Source: Rhizobium sp. P38BS-XIX (GTDB taxonomy: Bacteria > Pseudomonadota > Alphaproteobacteria > Rhizobiales > Rhizobiaceae). From it: a DNA stretch of 64,000 bases. The DNA lies in the NCBI RefSeq assembly GCF_012641435.1, contig NZ_JABAIJ010000005.1, forward strand, positions 186,001 to 250,000, in the 5' to 3' direction. The position numbers were made by a program, and so were the translations under genes. Under the pieces are notes generated by a model. That model did not search any database, was not told the DNA's origin, and saw nothing but the letters and a program-made list of their open reading frames with translations. Shown piece by piece: positions 50,536-59,057 of the stretch. Position 1 is the first letter of the stretch, and every line of letters begins with the position of its first letter.

Positions 50536-52050
50536 CTATTCGCCTCGCGGATAGCGCTGGTTCTCTTCGAGCACGTTGAGGTCCATGTGATTGCGCATGT
50601 ACCGCTCCGATGCTTTCTGCAGTGGCTGATAATCCCACGGATAATAGGCGCCGTTGCGCAGCGCGGTGTAAACAACCCATCGACGTGCCTGGCTTTCACG
50701 CACGGCGGCATCGAAGTTTGCGAGGTTCCAGCGCTCCATGGCCTGCGCCGTCAACCGATTGAGTGTTTCGGCATAGGCAGGATCGCGCGCGAGATTGGTC
50801 AATTCTTTCGGGTCCGCGTCGATGTCGAAAAGCATCGGCGGATCCAGCTCGCAAAGGGTCAGCTTGTAGCGGCCGTCACGCAGCCCCACGAGCGGCGCTT
50901 CGGAGCCTTCGGCCGCATATTCCATCGGCACAGGGCTGCGGCTTCCGGTGTTCAGAGCAAGAGGCGTCAGGTCTTCGCCGTCGGTCCAGCGGCGCAGCGA
51001 GGCAATGTCGATCCCGGCGAGAGCTGCCAGGGTCGGCGTCACGTCGAGCGTCGACACAGGCTGGTCGATCCGCTTCGGTTGCCATCCGGGGGCTGCGATC
51101 ATCAGCGGCACGCGAGCCGAGCCCTCGAAGAAGTTCATCTTGAACCAGAGCCCGCGCTCGCCGAGCATATCGCCATGGTCGGAGACGAACACGACGATGG
51201 TATTGTCGGCCATGCGGCCGCGCTCGAGCGTTTCCAGGATCTCGCCAATCTTCTCGTCGACGTAGGAGATATTGGCAAAATAGCCGCGCCGAGCCCGGCG
51301 GATTTGCTCCGGCGTGATGTCGAAGGCGGTGTGGTCGCATGCCTTCATCAGCCGCTGCGAATGCGGATCCTGCTGATTAAAGGGAATTTCGCCGACTTGC
51401 GGGTCGAGCGCCGGGCAATCTTCGTAAAGATCCCAGAAGCGACGGCGCGCGACGTAGGGATCATGCGGATGGGTGAAGCTGACCGTCAGGCACCAGGGCC
51501 TTTCATCTTGGCGGCGGGAGAGATCGTAAAGCTTGCGGTTGGCGTGATAGGCAACCTCGTCGTCATATTCCATCTGGTTGGTGATCTCGGCCGTGCCCGC
51601 GCCAGTCACCGAGCCGAGATTGTGGTACCACCAGTCGATGCGCTCGCCGGGCTTCGTGTAGTCCGGCGTCCAGCCGAAATCGGCCGGATAGATGTCTGTC
51701 GTCAGTCGCTCTTCGAAGCCGTGCATCTGGTCGGGGCCGACAAAGTGCATCTTGCCCGAAAGCGCCGTCTGATAGCCGGCTGTACGCAGGTGATGCGCGA
51801 AGGTCGGAATATCAGAGCAGAATTCGGCGGCGTTGTCGTAGACGCGCGTGCGGCTCGGCAACTGCCCGGACATAAAGGAGGCGCGCGCCGGCGCGCAGAG
51901 CGGGCTTGCCGTGTAGCTGTTGGCAAAGCGCACGGAGCGCTTTGCCAAAGCTTTCAGGACCGGAGCATGCAGAAATTCGGCCGGGCCGTCGGGAAAGAAT
52001 GTCCCGTTGAACTGATCGACCATGAGGATGAGGATATTCGGACGGGACAT
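50536..52050 (-). CDS. betC: Choline-sulfatase
   Basis: Hydrolyses choline-O-sulfate to choline and sulfate, giving a precursor of glycine betaine and a carbon, nitrogen and sulfur source. The 504-residue sulfatase starts MSRPNILILMVDQFNG (metal Asp at 12) and has the formylglycine motif C52-A-P-A-R56 in SPLCAPARASFMSGQ, DHGDMLGERGLW and HPHDPYVARRRFWDLY. The C-terminal DLNVLEENQRYPR is characteristic of BetC. The start at 52050 follows directly from the N-terminal metal site; the open frame to 52143 overlaps choX. It follows choX by 20 bases. Confidence 0.95.
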   Translation of the reverse strand: MSRPNILILMVDQFNGTFFPDGPAEFLHAPVLKALAKRSVRFANSYTASPLCAPARASFMSGQLPSRTRVYDNAAEFCSDIPTFAHHLRTAGYQTALSGKMHFVGPDQMHGFEERLTTDIYPADFGWTPDYTKPGERIDWWYHNLGSVTGAGTAEITNQMEYDDEVAYHANRKLYDLSRRQDERPWCLTVSFTHPHDPYVARRRFWDLYEDCPALDPQVGEIPFNQQDPHSQRLMKACDHTAFDITPEQIRRARRGYFANISYVDEKIGEILETLERGRMADNTIVVFVSDHGDMLGERGLWFKMNFFEGSARVPLMIAAPGWQPKRIDQPVSTLDVTPTLAALAGIDIASLRRWTDGEDLTPLALNTGSRSPVPMEYAAEGSEAPLVGLRDGRYKLTLCELDPPMLFDIDADPKELTNLARDPAYAETLNRLTAQAMERWNLANFDAAVRESQARRWVVYTALRNGAYYPWDYQPLQKASERYMRNHMDLNVLEENQRYPRGE

Positions 52051-52070
52051 CTGAACGTCTTTCGCAGAAA

Positions 52071-53018
52071 TTAGAGGCCGATGGCCGCTTTGACGGCATC
52101 GAGGCCGGGCTTGCCGTCCATAGTGGTGACGCCGGAAAGCCAAGGCGTCAAGGCATCCGGATGCGCCTTCAGCCAGGCCGTGGCTGCGTCCTTGGCGCTG
52201 TCGCCACCGAGGATGGAGCCCATCAGCGAATTTTCCATGCCGATGTCGAAGGTCAGGTTATGGAAGAGCTTGGCGGCATTCGGGCATTGGGCGGCCCAGC
52301 CGGTGCGTGCCAGCGTATAGACTTCGGCGCCACCGTAATTCGCGCCGAAATAGGCGTCGCCGCCGGAGAGATAGGCGATCTTGAAGCGCTCGTTCATGGG
52401 GTGCGGCGCCCAGGCGAGGAAGACGATCGCTTGCTTGTCCTTGGACGCGCGCTCGACTTGCGACAGCATGGCCTGTTCGCTCGACTCGACAAGCTCCCAG
52501 CCCTTCAGGCCAAAGTCGTTGGCGTCGATCATCTTCTGTATATTGGCATTGGCCGGCGCACCCGGCTCGATGCCGTAAATCTTGCGGCCGAAATCATCGC
52601 CATGTTTCTGCAGGTCGGCAAAGTCCTTGATGCCCTTGTCGGCAACATAGGTCGGGACAGCGAGCGTGAACTTCGCGCCCTGCAGATTGCGGTTCAGCAC
52701 CTCGGCTGCCTTCGCCTTGTTGAGATCGTCAACGAAGGCCTTCTGCGCCGGCATCCAGTTGCCGAGGAACACGTCGACCTCGCCCGTCTTCATGGCCTGG
52801 TAGCCGATCGGCACCGAGAGTGTCTTGATGTCGGGCTCGTAGCCGAGCGCGGTCAGCAGGACGCCGGTCACGCCATTGGTCGACGTGATGTCGGTCCAGC
52901 CGGGGTCCGACATATGGATGGTCTTGCAGCTGTCGCCATCGGCCCGGGCAATGCCGGCAAAGGAAAAGACGGAAAGAAGAGCGCCGGCGGTGAGCCGACC
53001 CATTGCAGACATGCGCAT
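52071..53018 (-). CDS. choX: Choline ABC transporter substrate-binding protein
   Basis: Periplasmic binding protein for choline (type II fold). The 315-residue protein has a signal ending FAGIARA near 26. Aromatic residues suitable for the quaternary amine box appear in DPGWTDI, LGNWMPAQ, IYGIEPGAPAN and FLAWAPHPMNERF. It agrees with rhizobial ChoX. The permease and ATPase (choW, choV) are not beside it, so uptake partners must be elsewhere or shared. It is the first gene of a choX-betC operon and faces its likely regulator, a LysR protein. Confidence 0.93.
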   Translation of the reverse strand: MRMSAMGRLTAGALLSVFSFAGIARADGDSCKTIHMSDPGWTDITSTNGVTGVLLTALGYEPDIKTLSVPIGYQAMKTGEVDVFLGNWMPAQKAFVDDLNKAKAAEVLNRNLQGAKFTLAVPTYVADKGIKDFADLQKHGDDFGRKIYGIEPGAPANANIQKMIDANDFGLKGWELVESSEQAMLSQVERASKDKQAIVFLAWAPHPMNERFKIAYLSGGDAYFGANYGGAEVYTLARTGWAAQCPNAAKLFHNLTFDIGMENSLMGSILGGDSAKDAATAWLKAHPDALTPWLSGVTTMDGKPGLDAVKAAIGL

Positions 53019-53116
53019 GACGATGTTCCCTCTTGTTATTGGATTATTTTATTGAACATCACTAGAGTTGAGCTTGTGAAGCAGGCATTTTTCGATGGAT
53101 CCCAAAAGGAAATTTT

Positions 53117-54019
53117 ATGGCTGAGCGTTTGGTCGATCTTGGCTGGCTGCGGATATTTTTGGAAGTCGGGCGTTCGGGCAGTCTGTCCGCCGCCGCATCG
53201 GTGCTTGGGCTGACGCAACCCGCCGTCAGCTACCAGATTCGTCGCATCGAGGAGCAGATGGGTGTCTCCTTGTTTCTCCGTCAGCATCGCGGCGTCGAGC
53301 TTTCGCCGGAAGGGCAGCGGCTCTTCGAGATCGTCGAGAAATCCGTCGGCGGCGTCGACAATCTGGTGCGCAGTTTCCGTCTGGAGGCGGAGCGCCCGTC
53401 CGTTCGCCTGCGCACGGATTATGCCTTTTCCGCGCTGTGGCTGATCCCGCGCATGCATGCGTTCCGCCTGCTCCATCCCGAAGTCGATATTCAGATCGTC
53501 GCCACGCAGCGGCTGGATCGCGGCGCACCGGCAAGCGGAGATATTGCCGTCTTCTTCGGCACGCGTGACGAGTTCGGTGCTGCGGCGACCCTGCTTCTGC
53601 CGGAAAAGGTTGTGCCGATCTGCACCAAGGGATTTGCCGAGCGACACGGCCCTTTCACCGGCCCCTCGCAGCTTGCGGCCACGACGCTCGTCCATCTCGA
53701 TTCGGAGACACCATCGCCCTGGTTCGACTGGGAGAGCTATTTTGCGGGCTTCGGCATCGCCCGTGATGCCTATGCCGGCCGCGGCGATCTGCGCTTCAAT
53801 ACCTATTCGCTGGTCGTGCAGGCGGCGCTCAGCGAGCAAGGTGTTGCCATCGGCTGGATGGGCCTAGTCGATTCCCTGCTGGCCGCTCGCACGCTGGTGA
53901 CGGCCGGCCCGATCTTGGAGGCGCCGGAGCGCGGTTACTGGCTGTTGCCGCCGGCCTCCGCAAATCCGGAGGCGGAGCAATTGGCGCAATGGCTGCTTTC
54001 GGAGGCGGCGGTCGTTTAG
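53117..54019 (+). CDS. LysR-type regulator of choline-sulfate use
   Basis: A 300-residue LysR protein. The N-terminal helix-turn-helix is LRIFLEVGRSGSLSAAASVLGLTQPAVSYQIRRIEEQMGVSLFLRQHRGVELSPEGQRLF; the C-terminal part is a periplasmic-binding-type effector domain. Its position, divergent from choX-betC across 98 bases, matches the regulators called choline-sulfate utilization transcription factors in Rhizobium and Pseudomonas. AAAGGAAATTTT precedes the ATG. The effector is probably choline, choline sulfate or a product; this is inferred from context. Confidence 0.9.
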   Translation: MAERLVDLGWLRIFLEVGRSGSLSAAASVLGLTQPAVSYQIRRIEEQMGVSLFLRQHRGVELSPEGQRLFEIVEKSVGGVDNLVRSFRLEAERPSVRLRTDYAFSALWLIPRMHAFRLLHPEVDIQIVATQRLDRGAPASGDIAVFFGTRDEFGAAATLLLPEKVVPICTKGFAERHGPFTGPSQLAATTLVHLDSETPSPWFDWESYFAGFGIARDAYAGRGDLRFNTYSLVVQAALSEQGVAIGWMGLVDSLLAARTLVTAGPILEAPERGYWLLPPASANPEAEQLAQWLLSEAAVV

Positions 54020-54029
54020 CCGCCAACGC

Positions 54030-55406
54030 CTACTCGGCCGTAAGATCGGCAAGAAATGTTTCGCACCAGTGCAACACGTCGTTTTCCAGCAGGTAATCCA
54101 TCATGCCGCGCCAGCGCTCCTGCCGTTCCTGCAGCGGCATGTTGACCGCACGCGCCAAGGCATTGGCCGTGCCGTCGACATCATAGGGATTAACCAGCAG
54201 AGCGCCGTCGAGCTTTCGCGCTGCACCGGCAAACCGTGACAGCACGAGCACGCCAGGGTTTTCCGGGTCCTGTGCCGCGACATATTCCTTTGCCACCAGA
54301 TTCATGCCATCTCGCAGCGGTGTCACCAGGCCGACTTTGGCGAGCCTGTAGAGACCGGCCAGGATCGGACGGCTGATTGAGCGGTTGATATAGCGGATCG
54401 GCACCCAGTCCACAGTGCCGATGGCTCCGTTCACCCGTCCGGCCTGCTCGGCGACGGCATTCTGCATCGCCTCATATTCGGGCACCTCCGAGCGTGATTT
54501 CGGGGTGATCTGCAGATAGGTGACGGTCCGTTGATGGGCGGGATTGTTGGTGATGAAGCGCTCGAAGGCATCGATGCGCTGGGTGATGCCTTTAGAGTAG
54601 TCCAGCCGGTCGACACCAAGGATGAGGTCACGGCCCTCGATGCTCTGTCGCATCTTCTGCACCATGCTGTGCGACGCTGCCTTGCGGGCAAAGTTGGCGA
54701 AAGCCGCCGTTTCGATACCGATGGCATAAGCGCCGCCGCGGAAATCGTGGCCATGAGCGCTAAAGTGACCAGGGCTTTTTTCGATGCCGATACCCTCGCG
54801 CTTCAGGCAGCCCGCGAAGTTTTCGAGATCGTGATCCGTCTGGAAACCGAGCAGATCGTATGAGGAAAGACCGCGCATGATTTCCGCATGCACCGGCATG
54901 GCCAGCACCACGTCGGCCGGTGGCCACGGAATGTGCAGGAAGAAGCCGATGCGGTTCTTCAAGCCCATCTGTCTGAGTTCTGCGGCGAGCGGAATGAGAT
55001 GGTAATCGTGAACCCAGATGATGTCGTCGGGCTCGATCAGCGGCGCAAGCCGATGGGCGAAAAAGCGGTTGACGCGGAAATAGCCGGTCATTTCCTTGCG
55101 GGCATATTCGGCAAGGTCCAGCCGGTAATGGCAGATCGGCCAGAGCACGCGGTTGGCAAAGCCCTGATAATATTCCTCGACATCGGTCTGTGTGAGATCG
55201 GTGAGGGCATAGGTGATATTGCCGTCCTGCGTCATCTGCAGCGGTTCCGGCTCGGCCTCGCCGCTCGATTTGCCGGACCAGCCCATCCAGATCCCGCCGC
55301 GTTCGGCAAGTGCAGCCTGCAGTGCCACGGCAAGGCCGCCGGCAGCTGCTGCGCCCTTATGGTCGGGCACGGACACGCGGTTGGAAACGATGATGAGTCG
55401 ACTCAC
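54030..55406 (-). CDS. otsA: Alpha,alpha-trehalose-phosphate synthase (UDP-forming)
   Basis: GT20 glycosyltransferase that makes trehalose 6-phosphate from UDP-glucose and glucose 6-phosphate, for osmotic and desiccation protection. The 458-residue protein has the N-terminal IIVSNRVSVPD..AAAGGLAVALQAAL, WVHDYHLIPLAAELRQ, LGFQTDHDLENF, the phosphate-binding VDRLDYSKG and TPLRDGMNLVAKEYVA, all family marks. The start is a GTG at 55406 with AAAGGA eight bases upstream. It follows otsB by 49 bases on the same strand, so the pathway is in one operon. Confidence 0.97.
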   Translation of the reverse strand: MSRLIIVSNRVSVPDHKGAAAAGGLAVALQAALAERGGIWMGWSGKSSGEAEPEPLQMTQDGNITYALTDLTQTDVEEYYQGFANRVLWPICHYRLDLAEYARKEMTGYFRVNRFFAHRLAPLIEPDDIIWVHDYHLIPLAAELRQMGLKNRIGFFLHIPWPPADVVLAMPVHAEIMRGLSSYDLLGFQTDHDLENFAGCLKREGIGIEKSPGHFSAHGHDFRGGAYAIGIETAAFANFARKAASHSMVQKMRQSIEGRDLILGVDRLDYSKGITQRIDAFERFITNNPAHQRTVTYLQITPKSRSEVPEYEAMQNAVAEQAGRVNGAIGTVDWVPIRYINRSISRPILAGLYRLAKVGLVTPLRDGMNLVAKEYVAAQDPENPGVLVLSRFAGAARKLDGALLVNPYDVDGTANALARAVNMPLQERQERWRGMMDYLLENDVLHWCETFLADLTAE

Positions 55407-55455
55407 GAATTTTTCCTTTCGAGAAGGCCGGGGAGACACCGGGATGATCGGTGTA

Positions 55456-56250
55456 TTACTTGATGAGCGTTCCCAGCACGTCCCTTAAACGCGCAGGCGA
55501 GCCAATGGATGCACGCGCCAGCGTTTTTCGGTCGTTCTCTCCGACCCGCACGGACTGGCCGCCAAGACGATTGGCGACGGCGAACATCGTTTCGTCCGTT
55601 ACATCGTCGCCGATCGCGATCGGGCGGCGTCCTTCGAAAGGAGATTCGGCCAGAAATGCTTCGACGGCATGCCCCTTGCTGGCGTGAGATGGGCAGATTT
55701 CAATCACCATCTTGCCGTGCTGCAGGTTCCAGTCCGGACCGGCTTCCTCCAGATGGTGCTGCATGGCCTCATTGATCTCGGCCTGATAGGCCGGAGCATG
55801 CCGGAAATGAACCGCAACGGCGGCCCCCTTGTCCTCCACGATGGAGCCGGGCCAAGCTGCGGCTTCATGCTGGATGACCTGCTTCATCTCTTGAAAAGCC
55901 GGTGGAATATGCGCGCGCCGCAGCCGTCCGCCCGCATCACGCCGCTCCGCGCCATGCAGGCCTGCAACGGGAAAGCGGAACGGGGCGAACAATGGGTCGA
56001 CGAATTCGATGGCGCGTCCCGTCACCAATGCCAGCGCACCGCCGAGTTGGCGAGAGATGGCGTGAAGCGCGCCGGGAAGATGGTCTGGCACGACGATCGC
56101 CTCCGGCCTTTCGGCCAGATCCAGCAAGGTTCCATCGATGTCGAGGAACAGAGCCCAGTCCTGCGGATACAATGAGAGTGCGGTAAGGGCAGGCTCTTTC
56201 AGCGGCCCCGGTTTGGCGTCACCCTGTTCGGGCTGTTCCTGAGAAGACAT
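55456..56250 (-). CDS. otsB: Trehalose-phosphatase
   Basis: HAD-family phosphatase that removes phosphate from trehalose 6-phosphate. The 264-residue protein has the catalytic D37-I-D39 in LFLDIDGTLLDL, VTGR (motif II), ASKGHAVEAFL with the conserved Lys (motif III), and GDDVTDETMF (motif IV). Length is normal. It is first in the operon, before otsA. The region upstream has no recognised stress promoter, but a small ORF with its own terminator lies there on the same strand. Confidence 0.95.
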   Translation of the reverse strand: MSSQEQPEQGDAKPGPLKEPALTALSLYPQDWALFLDIDGTLLDLAERPEAIVVPDHLPGALHAISRQLGGALALVTGRAIEFVDPLFAPFRFPVAGLHGAERRDAGGRLRRAHIPPAFQEMKQVIQHEAAAWPGSIVEDKGAAVAVHFRHAPAYQAEINEAMQHHLEEAGPDWNLQHGKMVIEICPSHASKGHAVEAFLAESPFEGRRPIAIGDDVTDETMFAVANRLGGQSVRVGENDRKTLARASIGSPARLRDVLGTLIK

Positions 56251-56350
56251 GCTGCATTAGCTAAGGCGCTGATCTCATTCGGCAAGGAAAAAAACGAATT
56301 TGCCGCAGCTCTGTACGGCAGCGATCAATAGCCACGATAACTTGAAATGC

Positions 56351-56374
56351 AAAAGGGGCCGCGCTAGCGACCCC
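56351..56374 (-). terminator. Minus-strand intrinsic terminator upstream of otsB
   Basis: On the minus strand, GGGGTCGC and GCGGCCCC form an 8-base-pair stem (one G-U pair) around a TAGC loop, followed by TTTT. There is no annotated minus-strand gene to the right except the 24-codon ORF, so this terminator probably ends a small transcript containing it. The otsB start lies 100 bases further on. Confidence 0.65.
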
Positions 56375-56431
56375 CCATGAGCTTTGGCCCGTAACTGGCC
56401 TGAAGCGGCAAGCGCTTCGGGAAGGTGTTGA

Positions 56432-56506
56432 TTAGTGCGAGGGCTGCCTCGCAAAGCTCACAACCATTTCCATGCCGTATACAAAGACCGAAATCTCACT
56501 AGACAT
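56432..56506 (-). CDS. Putative 24-residue protein or leader peptide with very strong ribosome site
   Basis: A 24-codon ORF (MSSEISVFVYGMEMVV...QPSH). GGAAGGTGATCC ends one base before its ATG; this matches the 16S rRNA 3' tail complement AAGGAGGTGATCC at all but one position, far beyond a normal Shine-Dalgarno. The peptide has a short hydrophobic centre and a basic end. After the stop come GAAGCG/CGCTTC and GGCC/GGCC hairpins and an intrinsic terminator, so the transcript would be about 200 nt. It may encode a small membrane-touching protein, or be a dual-function RNA. Upstream of otsB. No homologue is known to me. Confidence 0.45.
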   Translation of the reverse strand: MSSEISVFVYGMEMVVSFARQPSH

Positions 56507-56839
56507 TGGATCACCTTCCTTTCGTTACGTTTCAGACAAGATAAACGTAGCTCAAATCTGAGCCGATGCAAGGGCTTAACTTCCGAAGAGCTTCGCACTT
56601 ATTGTCGCATCGACGACCTCATCTCGGCACAGCTGGACGAAAAGCCCTATGGCGCCGGGATTCACGAAGAAAATGTTGCGATGCAAAACGTGATCGGACG
56701 AAGCGTCAAATATCTGTCATCTTGCCTGCGTCGGCTGGGAAAATTAAGAGTTTATTACCCATTTCGCATAAACAATCGTCCAAGATTTGCCATTCTCCCG
56801 CGGGACAGGAAACACGGCGGGAATCGGAGTAGAAGACGC
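56507..56839. other. Intergenic region between the small ORF and the class II amidotransferase gene
   Basis: 333 bases that are open in frame with the amidotransferase gene but do not look coding. On the minus strand, TTGCAT (about 56569) and TTTATC about 20 bases further could form the promoter of the small ORF. On the plus strand the 5' leader of the amidotransferase lies here. Nothing else is recognised. Confidence 0.45.
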
Positions 56840-57655
56840 ATGTGTCGCTGGGCAGCCTATCGTGGAGACCCCCTCTATCTGGAGGAGCTGGTGTCTTCGC
56901 CTGCCCACTCCCTGGTCGAGCAATCGCACTGCGCCACGCGCGCCAAAACGGCCACCAACGGCGATGGTTTCGGCATTGCCTGGTATGGGGATCGGCCGGA
57001 GCCCGGGCGCTACCGCGATATCCTGCCGGCCTGGTCCGACTGCAATCTAAAGAGCCTGGCGCGACAGATCCGCTCGCCGCTCTTTCTCGCTCATGTCCGC
57101 GCCGCGACCGGTGGCGGCACGCGGCGCGACAATTGCCATCCCTTTGTCTTCGAGAACTGGTCCTTCCAGCACAATGGCCAGATTTCCAATTTCGACCGCC
57201 TGCGCCGGCCGATGGAAGCCATCCTCGATGACCGGCTGTTTCATGCTCGCAGCGGCACGACGGATTCCGAGCTCCTGTTCCTGCTGGCACTGCATTTCGG
57301 CATGGCTTCAAACCCGATCTCCGCGATGGCCGAAACCATCGGCTTCGTCGAGGATCTTTCCCTGCAGCTGATCGACTCGGTGCTGGTGCGCTTTACGGCG
57401 GCCTTCTCCGACGGCAAGTCGCTGTACGCCATCCGTTACGCGACAGACCGCAAGGCGCCGACGCTCTATGCCTCGCCTGTCGGGTCCGGCAATTGCATCG
57501 TTTCAGAGCCCTTGAACGACGATGTCGATGCCTGGCACGAAATCCCCGACGGCAGCGCTGTCGTGATCGACGATACCGGCGTCCACGTGACACCTTTCCA
57601 GCCGCAAGAGCGTGCGCGCGTTGAGCGAGAAGCGGTGACGGCTATCCCTGCTTGA
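56840..57655 (+). CDS. Class II glutamine amidotransferase (EgtC/YafJ-like)
   Basis: A 271-residue Ntn-hydrolase. The protein starts MCRWAAYRGDPLYLEEL, so that after Met removal Cys2 is the catalytic nucleophile; the glutamine pocket includes NGDGFGIAWYGD near 40-51, LAHVRAATGG with Arg, and FENWSFQHNGQI with the Asn-Gly oxyanion pair, as in YafJ and EgtC. Such proteins hydrolyse glutamine or gamma-glutamyl compounds. The start at 56840 is required for the N-terminal Cys; the frame is open to 56435. Its 3' end overlaps the end of coaBC by 14 bases. Confidence 0.92.
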   Translation: MCRWAAYRGDPLYLEELVSSPAHSLVEQSHCATRAKTATNGDGFGIAWYGDRPEPGRYRDILPAWSDCNLKSLARQIRSPLFLAHVRAATGGGTRRDNCHPFVFENWSFQHNGQISNFDRLRRPMEAILDDRLFHARSGTTDSELLFLLALHFGMASNPISAMAETIGFVEDLSLQLIDSVLVRFTAAFSDGKSLYAIRYATDRKAPTLYASPVGSGNCIVSEPLNDDVDAWHEIPDGSAVVIDDTGVHVTPFQPQERARVEREAVTAIPA

Positions 57656-58853
57656 ATCGTGTGGCGACGAGGGACGCGAGCCTGGTCGCCACCTCATCCT
57701 TGTCAAGATCGGGCCACTGTTCGACGCCGGCATGGCTGATGATCTTCACGCGGTTTCGCGTGCCGCCCATGATGCCGGTTGCGGGCGAGACGTCGTTGGC
57801 AACGATGAAGTCTGCGCCCTTGCGCTCCAGCTTGGCGCGGGCATTGCTCTCGACATCCTGTGTTTCGGCGGCAAAGCCGATGACGAGTTTCGGTCGCTGC
57901 GTGTGATGGCCGACGGTCTTCAGAATGTCGGGGTTTTCCGTGAGCGCCAGCGTCGGGATCGACTCGCCCGGATGCTTCTTGATCTTCTGGTCCGATGCCG
58001 AGGCGACACGCCAGTCCGCCACCGCCGCCACCATCACGGCGACATCGGCGGGAAGAGCCGCAAGCACGGCGTCGCGCATTTCGTCCGCCCGTTCGACATG
58101 CACGACATTGACGCCGGCCGGATCGGGTATGGTGACGGGGCCGGAGACGAGAGTGACATCGGCGCCGAGGCCTGCAAGCGCTGCCGCAATGGCGTGGCCT
58201 TGTCGTCCGGACGAACGGTTGGCGATGTACCGCACGGGGTCGATCGGCTCATGCGTCGGCCCGGACGTGACGATCACCTTCTTGCCGGCAAGCGGCTTGG
58301 CGCCGTCATCCAGCCGTCTCTCGGCGGCCGCGACGATATCGAGTGGCTCGGCCATCCGACCAGCGCCGGCTTCTCCGCTTTCGGCCATCTCGCCGGTCAT
58401 GGGGCCGATAAAAACGATGCCATCGCCGCGCAAGGTGTCGACGTTGCGCCTGGTCGCCGCATGTGCCCACATCTTCGGGTTCATGGCGGGGGCGGCAAGC
58501 ACGGGTCGATCTGTCGCGAGCAGGATCGTGGAGGCGAGATCGTCCGCAAGCCCGTTGGCCATTTTGGCGAGCAGATCGGCAGTCGCCGGTGCGATCAGCA
58601 CGAGATCGCAGTCGCGTGCCAGTCTTATGTGGCCGACATCCTGCTCGTCCTGACGTGAAAACAGATCGGTGAAGACATGATCAGCCGCCAGCGCGCCGAC
58701 AGCAAGCGGCGTGATGAATTCTTGTGCGCCCGAAGTCATGACGGGCCGCACGCTTGCGCCGCGCTCTCGCAATCGGCGAATGAGGTCGAGGCTCTTATAA
58801 GCCGCGATCCCGCCGGAGATGATGAGAAGGATGCGCTTTCCTGCGAGAACCAT
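57642..58853 (-). CDS. coaBC: Bifunctional phosphopantothenoylcysteine decarboxylase / phosphopantothenate-cysteine ligase
   Basis: Two consecutive steps of coenzyme A synthesis. The 403-residue protein has the N-terminal flavodoxin-like CoaC domain (ISGGIAAYKSLDLIRRL, catalytic His H75 in GHIRLA, APATADLLAKMANGLADDL, APAMNPKMW near 121-129) and the C-terminal CoaB ligase (SGPTHEPIDPVRYIANRSSGRQG, AAVADWR, ENPDIL). The CoaC Cys that completes decarboxylation (ACGDIGPGRM in E. coli) is Ser here: ESGEAGAGRM, S159. The gene overlaps the convergent amidotransferase by 14 bases. Confidence 0.95.
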   Translation of the reverse strand: MVLAGKRILLIISGGIAAYKSLDLIRRLRERGASVRPVMTSGAQEFITPLAVGALAADHVFTDLFSRQDEQDVGHIRLARDCDLVLIAPATADLLAKMANGLADDLASTILLATDRPVLAAPAMNPKMWAHAATRRNVDTLRGDGIVFIGPMTGEMAESGEAGAGRMAEPLDIVAAAERRLDDGAKPLAGKKVIVTSGPTHEPIDPVRYIANRSSGRQGHAIAAALAGLGADVTLVSGPVTIPDPAGVNVVHVERADEMRDAVLAALPADVAVMVAAVADWRVASASDQKIKKHPGESIPTLALTENPDILKTVGHHTQRPKLVIGFAAETQDVESNARAKLERKGADFIVANDVSPATGIMGGTRNRVKIISHAGVEQWPDLDKDEVATRLASLVATRFKQG

Positions 58854-59057
58854 GCCTGAACCCGTCGCCTGTTCTTTTGTCGATTAGCCTAAGCCTTTGG
58901 TGTGTCATAGGCAATCGCGGCATTCTTTCAATACGGTTGTTGGCCGTCCTTTCGCGCTGTTTCCGGCAGAGTTCACGATGGCCTCACGCCCTTGTCATTT
59001 GCGCGGACCCTTGGCCTCGACAAAGGTGAACACGTTAACGACCAAAGGAGCAACGCC

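Noticed and set aside
50587..52074. 495-codon open frame on the plus strand
   Set aside because: Antisense to betC, whose sulfatase motifs are complete.
56435..56839. N-terminal extension of the class II amidotransferase by 135 codons
   Set aside because: The family needs Cys directly after the initiator Met, which fixes the start at 56840.
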